Under the pieces are notes generated by a model that worked only from the letters and a program-made list of their open reading frames with translations, was not told the origin of the DNA and made no database searches. A stretch of DNA of 64,000 nt, from positions 1 through 64,000 of the forward strand of contig NZ_LKHP01000007.1 of the NCBI RefSeq assembly GCF_001440545.1. Direction: 5' to 3'. The stretch comes from Caloramator mitchellensis (GTDB lineage Bacteria; Bacillota; Clostridia; Clostridiales; Caloramatoraceae). Shown piece by piece: positions 18,174 to 25,184 of this stretch. Position numbers and translations under genes: made by a program. Each line of letters begins with the position of its first letter. Positions within the stretch are counted from its first letter, which is position 1.

Positions 18174-18238
18174 TTTTCCTCCTTTGATTTGATCTCGGTT
18201 GGCAGACCGTTATCATTTATTCTATCAAAGGAGGAAAA
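18174..18238 (-). promoter_or_regulatory. Stem-loop sequestering the tnpA ribosome site
   Basis: The arms at 18174-18188 and 18224-18238 are perfectly complementary over 15 bp (TTTTCCTCCTTTGAT). The 3' arm of the mRNA contains AAAGGAGG just before the tnpA ATG. An inner CGGT/ACCG stem sits in the loop. Confidence 0.8.
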
Positions 18239-18311
18239 TTTTTTCTACTCATAGCTATAAGCTTTTCAGAACCACGGGCATAGCCCGTGGTATTCATAAT
18301 ACAAAAATCAA

Positions 18312-18347
18312 AACGCCTTGAAACTTAAAGTTTCAAGGCGTTTTTTT
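18312..18347. terminator. Terminator of the tRNA array
   Basis: A 12-bp stem CGCCTTGAAACT/AGTTTCAAGGCG with a TAA loop, T-rich on both sides. It lies just beyond the last tRNA on the minus strand. Confidence 0.85.
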
Positions 18348-18360
18348 CAACTTTATATTT

Positions 18361-18437
18361 TGGTGGCGGCGAACGGATTCGAACCGCTGACACATCGGGT
18401 ATGAACCGATTGCTCTGGCCAACTGAGCTACGCCGCC
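18361..18437 (-). tRNA. tRNA-Met (CAT), elongator
   Basis: Minus-strand cloverleaf with acceptor GGCGGCG/CGCCGCC, D-arm AGCTCAGTTGG, anticodon loop TTCATAC (CAT), T-arm GGTTCGAAT and encoded CCA. The paired first position separates it from the initiator tRNA next to it. Confidence 0.93.
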
Positions 18438-18441
18438 ATGT

Positions 18442-18517
<76 letters not shown>

Positions 18518-18520
18518 ATG

Positions 18521-18610
18521 TGGTGCCGGAGACCGGGGTCGAACCGGTACGGTCTTTTAGAGACCGCAGGATTTTAAGTCCTGTGCGTCTGCCTGTTCCG
18601 CCACTCCGGC
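18521..18610 (-). tRNA. tRNA-Leu (TAA)
   Basis: A 90-nt class II tRNA with acceptor GCCGGAG/CTCCGGC, anticodon loop CTTAAAA (TAA), a long variable arm (GGTCTCTAAAAGACC) and encoded CCA. First gene of the three-tRNA transcript. Confidence 0.95.
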
Positions 18611-18631
18611 GCATCGCCATCGACAAGTATT

Positions 18632-18660
18632 ATTATATAATGGTATCACCATTTCGTCAA
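18632..18660 (-). promoter_or_regulatory. Promoter of the Leu-fMet-Met tRNA array
   Basis: Minus strand TTGACG (18655-18660), 17-bp spacer, TATAAT (18632-18637), 22 bp upstream of tRNA-Leu. Confidence 0.82.
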
Positions 18661-18739
18661 TAGTTATTTTCATTTTTTTTATCATTTTTTGCAAGTAATA
18701 TTTGCCAGTGCTCTTAACCTTTATATATCAAATATTAAA

Positions 18740-18768
18740 CAGGTATTTTACATTTTGTAAAATACCTG
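18740..18768 (-). terminator. Terminator of the S1-domain gene
   Basis: CAGGTATTTTAC and GTAAAATACCTG form a 12-bp stem with a 5-nt loop, followed on the minus strand by TTTAATATTT. Confidence 0.8.
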
Positions 18769-18801
18769 ATATTTATCCTTCTACATTATTACACTTTATA
18801 A

Positions 18802-19200
18802 TTACTTCTTAGCGAGGGTTCCATACCTTTTGCCTTCTCTATGCTTTATGTCCTGGATTCTCTCCTCACTTTCCTTTAAGAATTTAGCAAGTCTTTCTTC
18901 AAATGAAGTTCCGCTAGCCTTTACTCTTTCACTTTGCCAATCAACTTCAATTGGTCTTGCTGATTTCTTTGGCATAGCCTGCTTAATCGAAAGACTAATC
19001 TTGCCATTGTCATCAACTGAAATAACCTTTACCTTAACCTTATCCTTTTCCTTTAGATGCTGTCTGATATCCTTTACATAAGTATCAGATACCTCGCTGA
19101 TGTGGACTAGACCTGTCTTGCCTGACACATCAACAAATGCACCAAAATTTGTAATGTTTACTACAGTTCCTTCTAAAATTGTTCCTACCTTTAAGGTCAT
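18802..19200 (-). CDS. S1 RNA-binding domain protein (YabR type)
   Basis: 132 aa. One S1 OB-fold (about 3-75: [21 protein letters not shown], then GLVHISEVS and [10 protein letters not shown]). A charged C-terminal extension (about 85-132) ends in a basic tail. Homologues sit downstream of divIC in Firmicutes and bind RNA; the specific role is not well defined. The AAGGAGGAAG ribosome site is strong. It is the last gene of the yabP-yabQ-divIC-S1 run, followed by a terminator and the tRNA array. Confidence 0.93.
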   Translation of the reverse strand: MTLKVGTILEGTVVNITNFGAFVDVSGKTGLVHISEVSDTYVKDIRQHLKEKDKVKVKVISVDDNGKISLSIKQAMPKKSARPIEVDWQSERVKASGTSFEERLAKFLKESEERIQDIKHREGKRYGTLAKK

Positions 19201-19268
19201 ATTAAAAGACTTCCTCCTTAATATATTATAATGATAATATTATAACTAAATTAATAAAAGTAGTCAAA

Positions 19269-19538
19269 CTATCTCTTTCTATTCTTATCGATGAACAAAA
19301 TCTCGCCAGGCTTAACAAGTCCTAATTTTTCCCTTGCAAGTTTTTCAACATGATCTTCGCTTTTTGCCTCATTTAACTTGTCCTTTAATTGTGCGTTAAT
19401 CAGTTTTGTCTTCTCAAGCTGCTTACTATACTGTTTATACTGCTTGTTTAATCTATACATAATAATACTCTGCTTTATAAATATCGAACCAAAAATAAAA
19501 AATATTATAAACCATAATATTCTTTTCTTCTTTTTCAT
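19269..19538 (-). CDS. divIC: Septum formation initiator DivIC/FtsB
   Basis: 89 aa single-pass divisome protein. Basic N-terminus, a membrane helix (about 8-22), then a coiled coil (about 28-62) and the family end signature ARekLGLVKPGE (about 69-80). It partners FtsL/DivIB in activating septal peptidoglycan synthesis. It lies 41 bp after yabQ and 68 bp before the S1 gene, the usual clostridial order. Confidence 0.94.
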   Translation of the reverse strand: MKKKKRILWFIIFFIFGSIFIKQSIIMYRLNKQYKQYSKQLEKTKLINAQLKDKLNEAKSEDHVEKLAREKLGLVKPGEILFIDKNRKR

Positions 19539-19579
19539 AACTATTCCCCTTTTGTATTTTATATATATTATATTCTATG

Positions 19580-20050
19580 CTAAATCGTGTTTTCCTGCTT
19601 ATCCTTTTGCATTTTATTCAACTTATTTTTAAGGTTAAATTCAAACCTTTCAAACAAATATATGGTGTAAATAATTAATATCCTTATCAGTTTAAATGGA
19701 AATAGTATTAACCTTATAAGCAGCCTTATTAATTTTATAAAATAATACACAAAATACCTTAAAATATCTAAAAACATTCTAGAAATCAGGCTGAAATAGA
19801 AATACAACCCTATAAAAAGAGCGATAAATGTATAATACCTTATGTTAACGTTATTAGTTACAAGCATAAAAATAAAAGTAATCAAAGACGCCAGTATCCA
19901 AAATAAAATATCCGAAATTGCAGTCAATATCCTGTTAGGATTCTTAAAACCTCTTATAACTCTGTAAATGTCAAACATAACTCCTACCATAAATCCTGCA
20001 ATTACATTAGAAAAAAAATATAATAACTGAGTATTTATATTTAATAGCAT
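19580..20050 (-). CDS. yabQ: Spore cortex biosynthesis protein YabQ
   Basis: 156 aa polytopic membrane protein. Four hydrophobic segments span about 8-24, 42-62, 67-90 and 100-128, followed by a basic C-terminus. The N-terminal pattern (FSNVIAGFMVGVMFDIYRV) is typical of YabQ, which is made in the mother cell and needed for spore cortex formation. It is 16 bp downstream of yabP, so co-transcribed. Confidence 0.9.
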   Translation of the reverse strand: MLLNINTQLLYFFSNVIAGFMVGVMFDIYRVIRGFKNPNRILTAISDILFWILASLITFIFMLVTNNVNIRYYTFIALFIGLYFYFSLISRMFLDILRYFVYYFIKLIRLLIRLILFPFKLIRILIIYTIYLFERFEFNLKNKLNKMQKDKQENTI

Positions 20051-20066
20051 TACATCTCACCTTAAA

Positions 20067-20348
20067 TCACTTAAATAATTTCTTTAAAAAGCTCTCATTT
20101 CTGCCCTCATCCTTTGAAATATAGGTTAAAGAAATAAATTCGCCATCAATCGAAACTTCACCAGTCTCAACGCTGAGTTTATTAACCTTTAACTCCTTCC
20201 CCCTTATAACTAAAGCCCCCATGATTGTAGTTAAATTCACCTGCTCCTCATTAAATGTATGCACCTGAGTAACTCCCGTTAAATTAACTCTCTTTCTATT
20301 ATCAACAACAATTTTATGATCAGTCTTAACAATTTTAACATTCTCCAT
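20067..20348 (-). CDS. yabP: Sporulation protein YabP
   Basis: 93 aa of the YabP/YqfC family. The central region (TGVTQVHTFNEEQVNLTT, then GALVIRGKELKVNKLSVETGEVSIDG) is characteristic. It is required for normal spore coat/cortex assembly in the mother cell. Its GAAGGGGG ribosome site lies inside a terminator-like hairpin (20354-20386) with a T-run directly before the ATG, so its translation or transcription entry may be gated. I could not pick out a convincing sigma-E promoter. Confidence 0.93.
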   Translation of the reverse strand: MENVKIVKTDHKIVVDNRKRVNLTGVTQVHTFNEEQVNLTTIMGALVIRGKELKVNKLSVETGEVSIDGEFISLTYISKDEGRNESFLKKLFK

Positions 20349-20353
20349 AAAAA

Positions 20354-20386
20354 AACCCCCTTCATAATAATTTTATGAAGAGGTTT
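20354..20386 (-). terminator. Terminator-like stem overlapping the yabP ribosome site
   Basis: CCTCTTCATAA and TTATGAAGGGG form a stem followed by TTTTTTT and the yabP ATG on the minus strand. The GGGGG of the 3' arm is also the yabP Shine-Dalgarno. Confidence 0.7.
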
Positions 20387-20404
20387 TTATTTATATTACA
20401 TATT

Positions 20405-20524
20405 CTATCCACAAATAAATTCACATAAATAACAAGTTTTAAACAATATTTGTGGATTTTGTTGAAAACCAAACCACTAATATCCCACATGTTATCAACA
20501 GGCTTATCCACAGGTTGTGGATAT
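20405..20524. promoter_or_regulatory. DnaA-box cluster
   Basis: Five 9-mers resemble TTATCCACA: CTATCCACA (20405-20413), TGTGGATTT (20451-20459), TTATCAACA (20492-20500), a perfect TTATCCACA (20504-20512) and TGTGGATAT (20516-20524, inverted). The last three are spaced by exactly 3 bp. No dnaA or dnaN is near, so this is more likely a DnaA regulatory or titration site than oriC. Confidence 0.7.
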
Positions 20525-20529
20525 TATGT

Positions 20530-20796
20530 CTACTCAATTTCTTTTCCAGTAATAATTTTATACATTTCCTTTGCTTCGTCTTTTCTTGCATGCTCTTGAG
20601 TGCTTATAACCTCAGCCTTTACACTGCCAGTAGCATACTGTATCTCAATAATATCTCCAACTTCGATATCTGTTCCAGGCTTTGCAACTCTTCCATTAAC
20701 CAAAACCTTCCCAGAATCGCAAACTTCCTTTGCAACAGTTCTTCTTTTAATTATTCTTGAAACTTTTAAAAACTTATCAAGCCTCATAAATTTCAT
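20530..20796 (-). CDS. rqcP: S4-domain RNA-binding protein RqcP (YabO/Hsp15-like)
   Basis: 88 aa. Residues 1-60 form an S4 domain (MRLDKFLKVSRIIKRRT, then ANGKVLVNGR-like turn). The C-terminal tail is acidic and basic mixed. In Bacillus the orthologue acts with RqcH in adding alanine tails to stalled chains on 50S subunits; the assignment here rests on size and location. Its GAGGAG ribosome site comes straight after the T-run of the hup terminator. Confidence 0.9.
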   Translation of the reverse strand: MKFMRLDKFLKVSRIIKRRTVAKEVCDSGKVLVNGRVAKPGTDIEVGDIIEIQYATGSVKAEVISTQEHARKDEAKEMYKIITGKEIE

Positions 20797-20810
20797 CTCC
20801 TCAAAAAAAA

Positions 20811-20831
20811 ATCAGGTTTTAAACCTGATTT
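20811..20831 (-). terminator. Terminator of hup, abutting the rqcP ribosome site
   Basis: AATCAGGTTT and AAACCTGATT stem followed by nine T on the minus strand, just before the rqcP GAGGAG. Confidence 0.85.
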
Positions 20832-20832
20832 T

Positions 20833-21108
20833 TTATTTGTTTACGTTTTCTCTTAATTCCTTACCTGCCTTAAATACTGGAACTTTTGATGCTGGAATAA
20901 CTATTTCTTCCATAGTCTTTGGATTTCTACCTTTTCTTTCTGCTCTTTCTCTAACTTCAAATGTTCCAAATCCAACAAGTTGAACCTTATCGTTCTTTGC
21001 TAAAGCTTCTTGAACGCTATCAACAAAAGCCTTTAAAGCCTTTTCTGCGTCCTTCTTTGTTAAACCACTCTTTTCAGCCATCATTGAAATTAAATCTGCC
21101 TTGTTCAT
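20833..21108 (-). CDS. hup: HU-family DNA-binding protein
   Basis: 91 aa histone-like protein. Helical dimerisation body (1-45, MNKADLISMMAEKSGLTKKDAE) and beta arms with VQLVGFGTFEVRERAERKGRNP (about 43-64) and the PASKVPVFKAGKELR end. It bends and compacts DNA. It lies between mazG and rqcP with its own terminator. A perfect AAGGAGGG ribosome site suggests high expression. Confidence 0.97.
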   Translation of the reverse strand: MNKADLISMMAEKSGLTKKDAEKALKAFVDSVQEALAKNDKVQLVGFGTFEVRERAERKGRNPKTMEEIVIPASKVPVFKAGKELRENVNK

Positions 21109-21224
21109 TATTTTCCCTCCTTGAAAATTTTAATATTTAAAGCAGGATTTGCCTTTAATTATACCATGTATTTAATATTCAACACAAAATCTAAAAATCC
21201 TGCTAAACAGCGTAAAAATTTTTA

Positions 21225-22667
21225 TTAATCCTCAAATTTCTTTGATTCTTCCCAAAGCTTATCCATTTCTTCCAAAGTCAACTCCTGAATAGTTTTTCCA
21301 AATTTAAAGGCATTTTTTTCTATGTATTCAAATCTAGTTATAAACTTATTTGTCGTTTTTGTCAAGGCTAATTCTGGTTCAACCTTTAAAAATCTTGCCA
21401 CATTTACAACTGCAAACAACAAATCACCAATTTCTTCTAATATTTTACCATTTTTTTGTGATTTATATACATCAAGAACTTCCAATAGTTCTTCCTTCAC
21501 CTTTGAAATAGCGCCCTCTACATCATCCCAATCAAAACCAATCTCTGCTGCCTTTTCCTGAACCTTTAAACTTCTTAAAAGCGCCGGCATAGCCATAGGT
21601 ATGTTCTTTAAGTTCTCAGTATAGCTTTGAACATTTTTCTCCTTCATCTTATTCTTTTCCCATATATCAAGAACTTCATCGGCTGTTTCAGCCTTTTTAT
21701 CCCCAAATACATGTGGATGCCTTCTAACCATCTTCTTAACTATACCATCTACCACATCGTTTATATCAAAATATTCATTTTCCTTTGCAATCTGGCTATG
21801 AAATACTATCTGCAGCAGCAAATCCCCCAATTCTTCACACAGGGCATCGTAATCCTTACCTTCAATTGCATCTATTATCTCGTAGCACTCCTCAAGCATA
21901 TATCTTTTTAAACTATCATGAGTCTGTTCTCTATCCCATGGGCAACCACCTGGCGACCTTAAAACATCGAGTATTTGCACCAAATCATCAAAGCTGTTTT
22001 TCTTCTTATTTTCAACAGGTGGAATATATAAGGTAGTCATATAATCTATAAAGTCAAGTCTATCTATTTCATATAGCTTAACCTTTTCAACTCTTTCAAG
22101 GTCTTTAACCCCTGCTGCCCTGATTACATAGACCTCCTGCTCGTCATCGTAATACTCCATTAGCTTTATCTTAATCTCGCTTGCTATGAATCTACTATAT
22201 ACCTGAGTTATTACATTTCCGGTATATAAATCCGGCTTGTGCGTATCAAGCATAAGTCCATCTATTAATTTAAATCCATTTGAGGGGTCAAACCTTAATG
22301 CGTTTATAATCGCATCTATAAAGCTAAGTGCAGGTATTATTTCTACTTCAATGCCCTTATCCTTAGCGTATTCTAAAATCAGCTCTACCGACCTTTCAGC
22401 AACAAGAGGATGCCCTGGAACTGCATAAACACACCCATCCTCCTCAACTATCCTTCTTGCAATTTTTTCGTAAACCTCATCAAAGCTTTCACCCTTGTCG
22501 TAAAAATCATCAAATGTTTCAAACTCAATGCCAATGGACTTTATATACTCAACATTAGGATGTTTATATGTCCTTAAAAAAGTTTTGCTTGATTTTTTTA
22601 GAGTATCTATAGTTTTTATCGTCAAATCATCAACTGAGCCTGGCCCAAGCCCTACAATTTTAATCAT
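21225..22667 (-). CDS. mazG: Tetrapyrrole methylase-MazG fusion (YabN type)
   Basis: 480 aa. The N-terminal tetrapyrrole methylase-like domain (about 1-215) opens KIVGLGPGSVDDLTI, the SAM-binding loop of the family. Two MazG pyrophosphohydrolase repeats follow (about 245-345 and 375-475), the first with EECYEIIDAIE metal-binding acids. MazG removes pyrophosphate from nucleoside triphosphates; what the fused methylase contributes is not known. This fusion is standard in Firmicutes. It is 17 bp downstream of spoVB. Confidence 0.95.
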   Translation of the reverse strand: MIKIVGLGPGSVDDLTIKTIDTLKKSSKTFLRTYKHPNVEYIKSIGIEFETFDDFYDKGESFDEVYEKIARRIVEEDGCVYAVPGHPLVAERSVELILEYAKDKGIEVEIIPALSFIDAIINALRFDPSNGFKLIDGLMLDTHKPDLYTGNVITQVYSRFIASEIKIKLMEYYDDEQEVYVIRAAGVKDLERVEKVKLYEIDRLDFIDYMTTLYIPPVENKKKNSFDDLVQILDVLRSPGGCPWDREQTHDSLKRYMLEECYEIIDAIEGKDYDALCEELGDLLLQIVFHSQIAKENEYFDINDVVDGIVKKMVRRHPHVFGDKKAETADEVLDIWEKNKMKEKNVQSYTENLKNIPMAMPALLRSLKVQEKAAEIGFDWDDVEGAISKVKEELLEVLDVYKSQKNGKILEEIGDLLFAVVNVARFLKVEPELALTKTTNKFITRFEYIEKNAFKFGKTIQELTLEEMDKLWEESKKFED

Positions 22668-22684
22668 TTGTATATCAACACCCC

Positions 22685-24208
22685 TTAAACTATTTTTCTC
22701 AAGTCTGAAATTTTAAATGTCCCAGTTAAAATAAGCATAAATCCATATACCAAAATACCAATAGTGATTGATAATATCGTTGCAAAATTGCTGCCTAAAT
22801 TATTTGCAGCATAAAGATATGTCGCCATAACCGAATAAATCATCCCTAAAGAGCAAACCAATGGCTTTATTACCACTTCAACCAAGTCAAATTTTACCTT
22901 AGTATATTTTATCACAAATGTCAAATCAATAATAGATATTACAGCATATGAAATAAGAGTGCTGTATGCTGCACCAGAAATATTTAATTTGCCTGGAACT
23001 AAAATATACAGCGAAACAACCTTTACTATTGCCCCTATCATAAGCGCAATCAGCGGAATTGTAGTTTTTCCTATTCCGTTTAGTATACTTGTTGAAGTCT
23101 GGGAAAATATTATAAACGCTGATGCTATTGAAAGTATCTGAAGCAATTGCCATCCATCCCCCATACCTTGAAAAATCAAATTAATGATAGGCCTTGCAAG
23201 AAAATAAAGCCCAAATGAAGAAGGCAACGCAATAGAAAACGCCAATTTATACGATAAATTTATATTCCTAAACAAATTTATTTTATTTTTAAGTGCAAAT
23301 GTTTCTGAAATCGCTGGAACTGTGCTTTGAGCTATCGCCATCGAAAGCGTCAGAGGGACATTAACAAGAACAAACGCCTTTCCAGTCAGTTGACCATAAA
23401 GTATAGTTGCCATTTTTTCATCAAATCCCGATGATTTTAAAAGCCCTACCACCAAAATCGAATCAATTAATGCCATAATCGTCCCTAAACCATGGGCAAT
23501 TGAAACAGGAATGCCAACCTTTATAATTTCATACAAAAGCTTTGCCTTGCTCTGGCTATCTTCATTTTTATTGTAATAAATAGCATTTTTTCTATAGAAA
23601 AATAAAATGAATAAAAGTCCAAGCATTGCCCCTGAAACCGCGCCAAATGCAGCCCCAGCAGCAGCAATTTCAATCCCAAGCGGCAACAGCAAATATGCAA
23701 GTCCTACTCCAAATAGCACCCTTGCTATCTGCTCAATTATTTGACTTGCACCAGACGGAAACATATTCTGTATTCCCTGAAAATATCCTCTGTAAACTGA
23801 TAACAGTGAAGTAAAGAATGGTGCAAAAGCAATTGCAAGTATTGAATAATATACACCTTTGCTCCAATTAAATACTTCGATAAAAAATTCTGCAAATATA
23901 ATTAATGTAATGCTGGATGTTAGTCCAAATATGAGCATTATGTAAAATGCAATTTTAAAAATTTCTACAGCTTCTTTATTCCTTTTAAGCGCCAACCTTT
24001 CTGATATCAATTTTGAAATAGCAATGGGCAGTCCTGAAGCTAAGGCAAGCAAGAAAGAATACAAAGGATATGTTATTTGATAAATTCCTATTCCCTCTTC
24101 ACCTATTAAATAAATAAGAGGAATTCTAAAGAAAAATCCTAAAAACTTTGCAATAATTCCGGTAATAGATAATATTAAAGCTCCTTTTATAAGGCTTCGT
24201 CTGGACAT
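22685..24208 (-). CDS. spoVB: Stage V sporulation protein B (MurJ/MATE-like flippase)
   Basis: 507 aa, about 14 membrane helices, polysaccharide-biosynthesis exporter family. The N-terminal IKGALILSITGIIAKFLGF is typical of SpoVB. Members flip lipid-linked precursors, here probably for spore cortex peptidoglycan. It is the second gene after spoVT in conserved order. Its AGGAGGA ribosome site is buried in the 3' arm of a 14-bp stem that doubles as the spoVT terminator (24213-24261). Confidence 0.94.
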   Translation of the reverse strand: MSRRSLIKGALILSITGIIAKFLGFFFRIPLIYLIGEEGIGIYQITYPLYSFLLALASGLPIAISKLISERLALKRNKEAVEIFKIAFYIMLIFGLTSSITLIIFAEFFIEVFNWSKGVYYSILAIAFAPFFTSLLSVYRGYFQGIQNMFPSGASQIIEQIARVLFGVGLAYLLLPLGIEIAAAGAAFGAVSGAMLGLLFILFFYRKNAIYYNKNEDSQSKAKLLYEIIKVGIPVSIAHGLGTIMALIDSILVVGLLKSSGFDEKMATILYGQLTGKAFVLVNVPLTLSMAIAQSTVPAISETFALKNKINLFRNINLSYKLAFSIALPSSFGLYFLARPIINLIFQGMGDGWQLLQILSIASAFIIFSQTSTSILNGIGKTTIPLIALMIGAIVKVVSLYILVPGKLNISGAAYSTLISYAVISIIDLTFVIKYTKVKFDLVEVVIKPLVCSLGMIYSVMATYLYAANNLGSNFATILSITIGILVYGFMLILTGTFKISDLRKIV

Positions 24209-24212
24209 AAAA

Positions 24213-24261
24213 AATCCTCCTATTTTTTGCTTACTAAATAAATATTTAAAATAGGAGGATT
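24213..24261 (-). terminator. spoVT terminator that sequesters the spoVB ribosome site
   Basis: AATCCTCCTATTTT and AAAATAGGAGGATT pair perfectly over 14 bp with a 21-nt loop, followed by T5 and the spoVB ATG on the minus strand. AGGAGGA is within the 3' arm. Confidence 0.8.
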
Positions 24262-24270
24262 ATATGTATA

Positions 24271-24828
24271 TTATGACATCATTTGTTTTCCTAAAAATGC
24301 TGCAGCCGTTTCGGCAAGCTTTCTTTCAAGTTCTCCCATTGTCACATTAGCTTCCTTTGAAACTATTACAACTGCGCCTATTGATTCTCCCTCTACGACG
24401 ACTGGAACTACAACCTGGGCTGTATAATTAGCCTCACCCTCTTCATCGGAAGTAATAGCAATAGGCTTTCCTCCATCCTTTGCGTTGTATACAACTGTTT
24501 TCTTGTCTGCAAAAATCTTTTCAATGTCGTCGCTAAGCCTCTTATCCACATATTCCTTTCGGTTAACTCCTGCAACTGAAATTACACTGTCCCTATCGCA
24601 AAGAATTACAGGTCTATTAACCTGAGTATAAAGTGCATCTGCATATTCCTTAGCAAAGTCTGAAAGCTCTCCAATGGGGGAATATTTTTTAAGTATTATA
24701 CCGCCTTCTCTATCGGTAAATATCTCAAGAGGGTCACCTTCTCTAATTCTAAGGGTTCTTCTGATTTCTTTAGGAATAACAACTCTTCCAAGGTCGTCTA
24801 TTCTTCTTACTATACCAGTGGCTTTCAT
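24271..24828 (-). CDS. spoVT: Stage V sporulation protein T
   Basis: 185 aa transcription factor of the late forespore. N-terminal swapped-hairpin AbrB domain (1-52: GIVRRIDDLGRVVIPKEIRRT, then REGDPLEIF) and C-terminal GAF domain (about 56-180). It tunes sigma-G genes. Strong AAGGGAGGG ribosome site. It precedes spoVB, separated by the SD-sequestering terminator. Confidence 0.97.
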   Translation of the reverse strand: MKATGIVRRIDDLGRVVIPKEIRRTLRIREGDPLEIFTDREGGIILKKYSPIGELSDFAKEYADALYTQVNRPVILCDRDSVISVAGVNRKEYVDKRLSDDIEKIFADKKTVVYNAKDGGKPIAITSDEEGEANYTAQVVVPVVVEGESIGAVVIVSKEANVTMGELERKLAETAAAFLGKQMMS

Positions 24829-24910
24829 CTTATCCCTCCCTTTTATTTATTTCTATTATTTATAATTTTCTCAAATTTTCAAAAAATATACCAAAAAATA
24901 CTTAAAAAAA

Positions 24911-24937
24911 ATAGTTTCAGGAAAGCCCGAAACTATT
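24911..24937 (-). terminator. Terminator of the 51-aa CxxC gene
   Basis: AAATAGTTTC and GAAACTATTT pair with an extra GG/CC, followed by eight T on the minus strand. It overlaps the stop codon of the small gene. Confidence 0.8.
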
Positions 24938-25088
24938 TATGGGATAAAAGTTTTATATGACAAACTGAACAAGAAAACTGTGAACTCTTTGGTCTACTAT
25001 TATAAATGCAATTCGAGCAGGCACTTGAGTTATATCTTTGTATGCTTCTTTCCATTTCTCTATAATCCTTAATGAAATCCTGCTTCAC
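24933..25088 (-). CDS. 51-aa protein with two CxxC pairs
   Basis: Start GTG 25088 with GAGGTGAT upstream. The translation begins MKQDFIKDYREMERSIQRY, then has SACSNCIY and FSCSVCHIK, two CxxC knuckles about 16 residues apart, and ends at a TAG inside an intrinsic terminator. The Cys pairs look like a compact zinc ribbon. The family is not recognised. It sits between prsA and spoVT in a sporulation neighbourhood. Consistent start, ribosome site, motif and terminator argue that it is real. Confidence 0.7.
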   Translation of the reverse strand: MKQDFIKDYREMERSIQRYNSSACSNCIYNSRPKSSQFSCSVCHIKLLSHK

Positions 25089-25149
25089 ATTATCACCTCA
25101 TTTATATTTATACATTATTTGATTATAATTATACATTATCAGGCAAAAA

Positions 25150-25176
25150 AATACAAGTAAAAAATTACTTGTATTT
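25150..25176. terminator. Terminator of prsA
   Basis: AATACAAGTAA and TTACTTGTATT stem with an A-rich loop, T-rich on both strands, 9 bp after the prsA stop. Confidence 0.85.
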
Positions 25177-25184
25177 TTTATATA

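Larger units (their letters stand above)
17568..18291 (-). mobile_element. IS200-type insertion element
   Basis: Bounded by subterminal hairpins typical of IS200/IS605 elements: ACCACCCGT-AAA-ACGGGTGGT (17568-17588) and ACCACGGGC-ATA-GCCCGTGGT (18271-18291). It contains a single minus-strand tnpA and no tnpB. There are no terminal inverted repeats or obvious target duplication, as expected for single-strand transposition. Exact ends cannot be fixed without related copies. It begins about 5 bp after the C39 peptidase stop and ends before the terminator of the tRNA array. Confidence 0.85.

Noticed and set aside
20405-20524. DnaA-box cluster as a chromosomal origin
   Set aside because: No dnaA, dnaN or AT-rich unwinding region with expected layout is near; a regulatory cluster is more likely.
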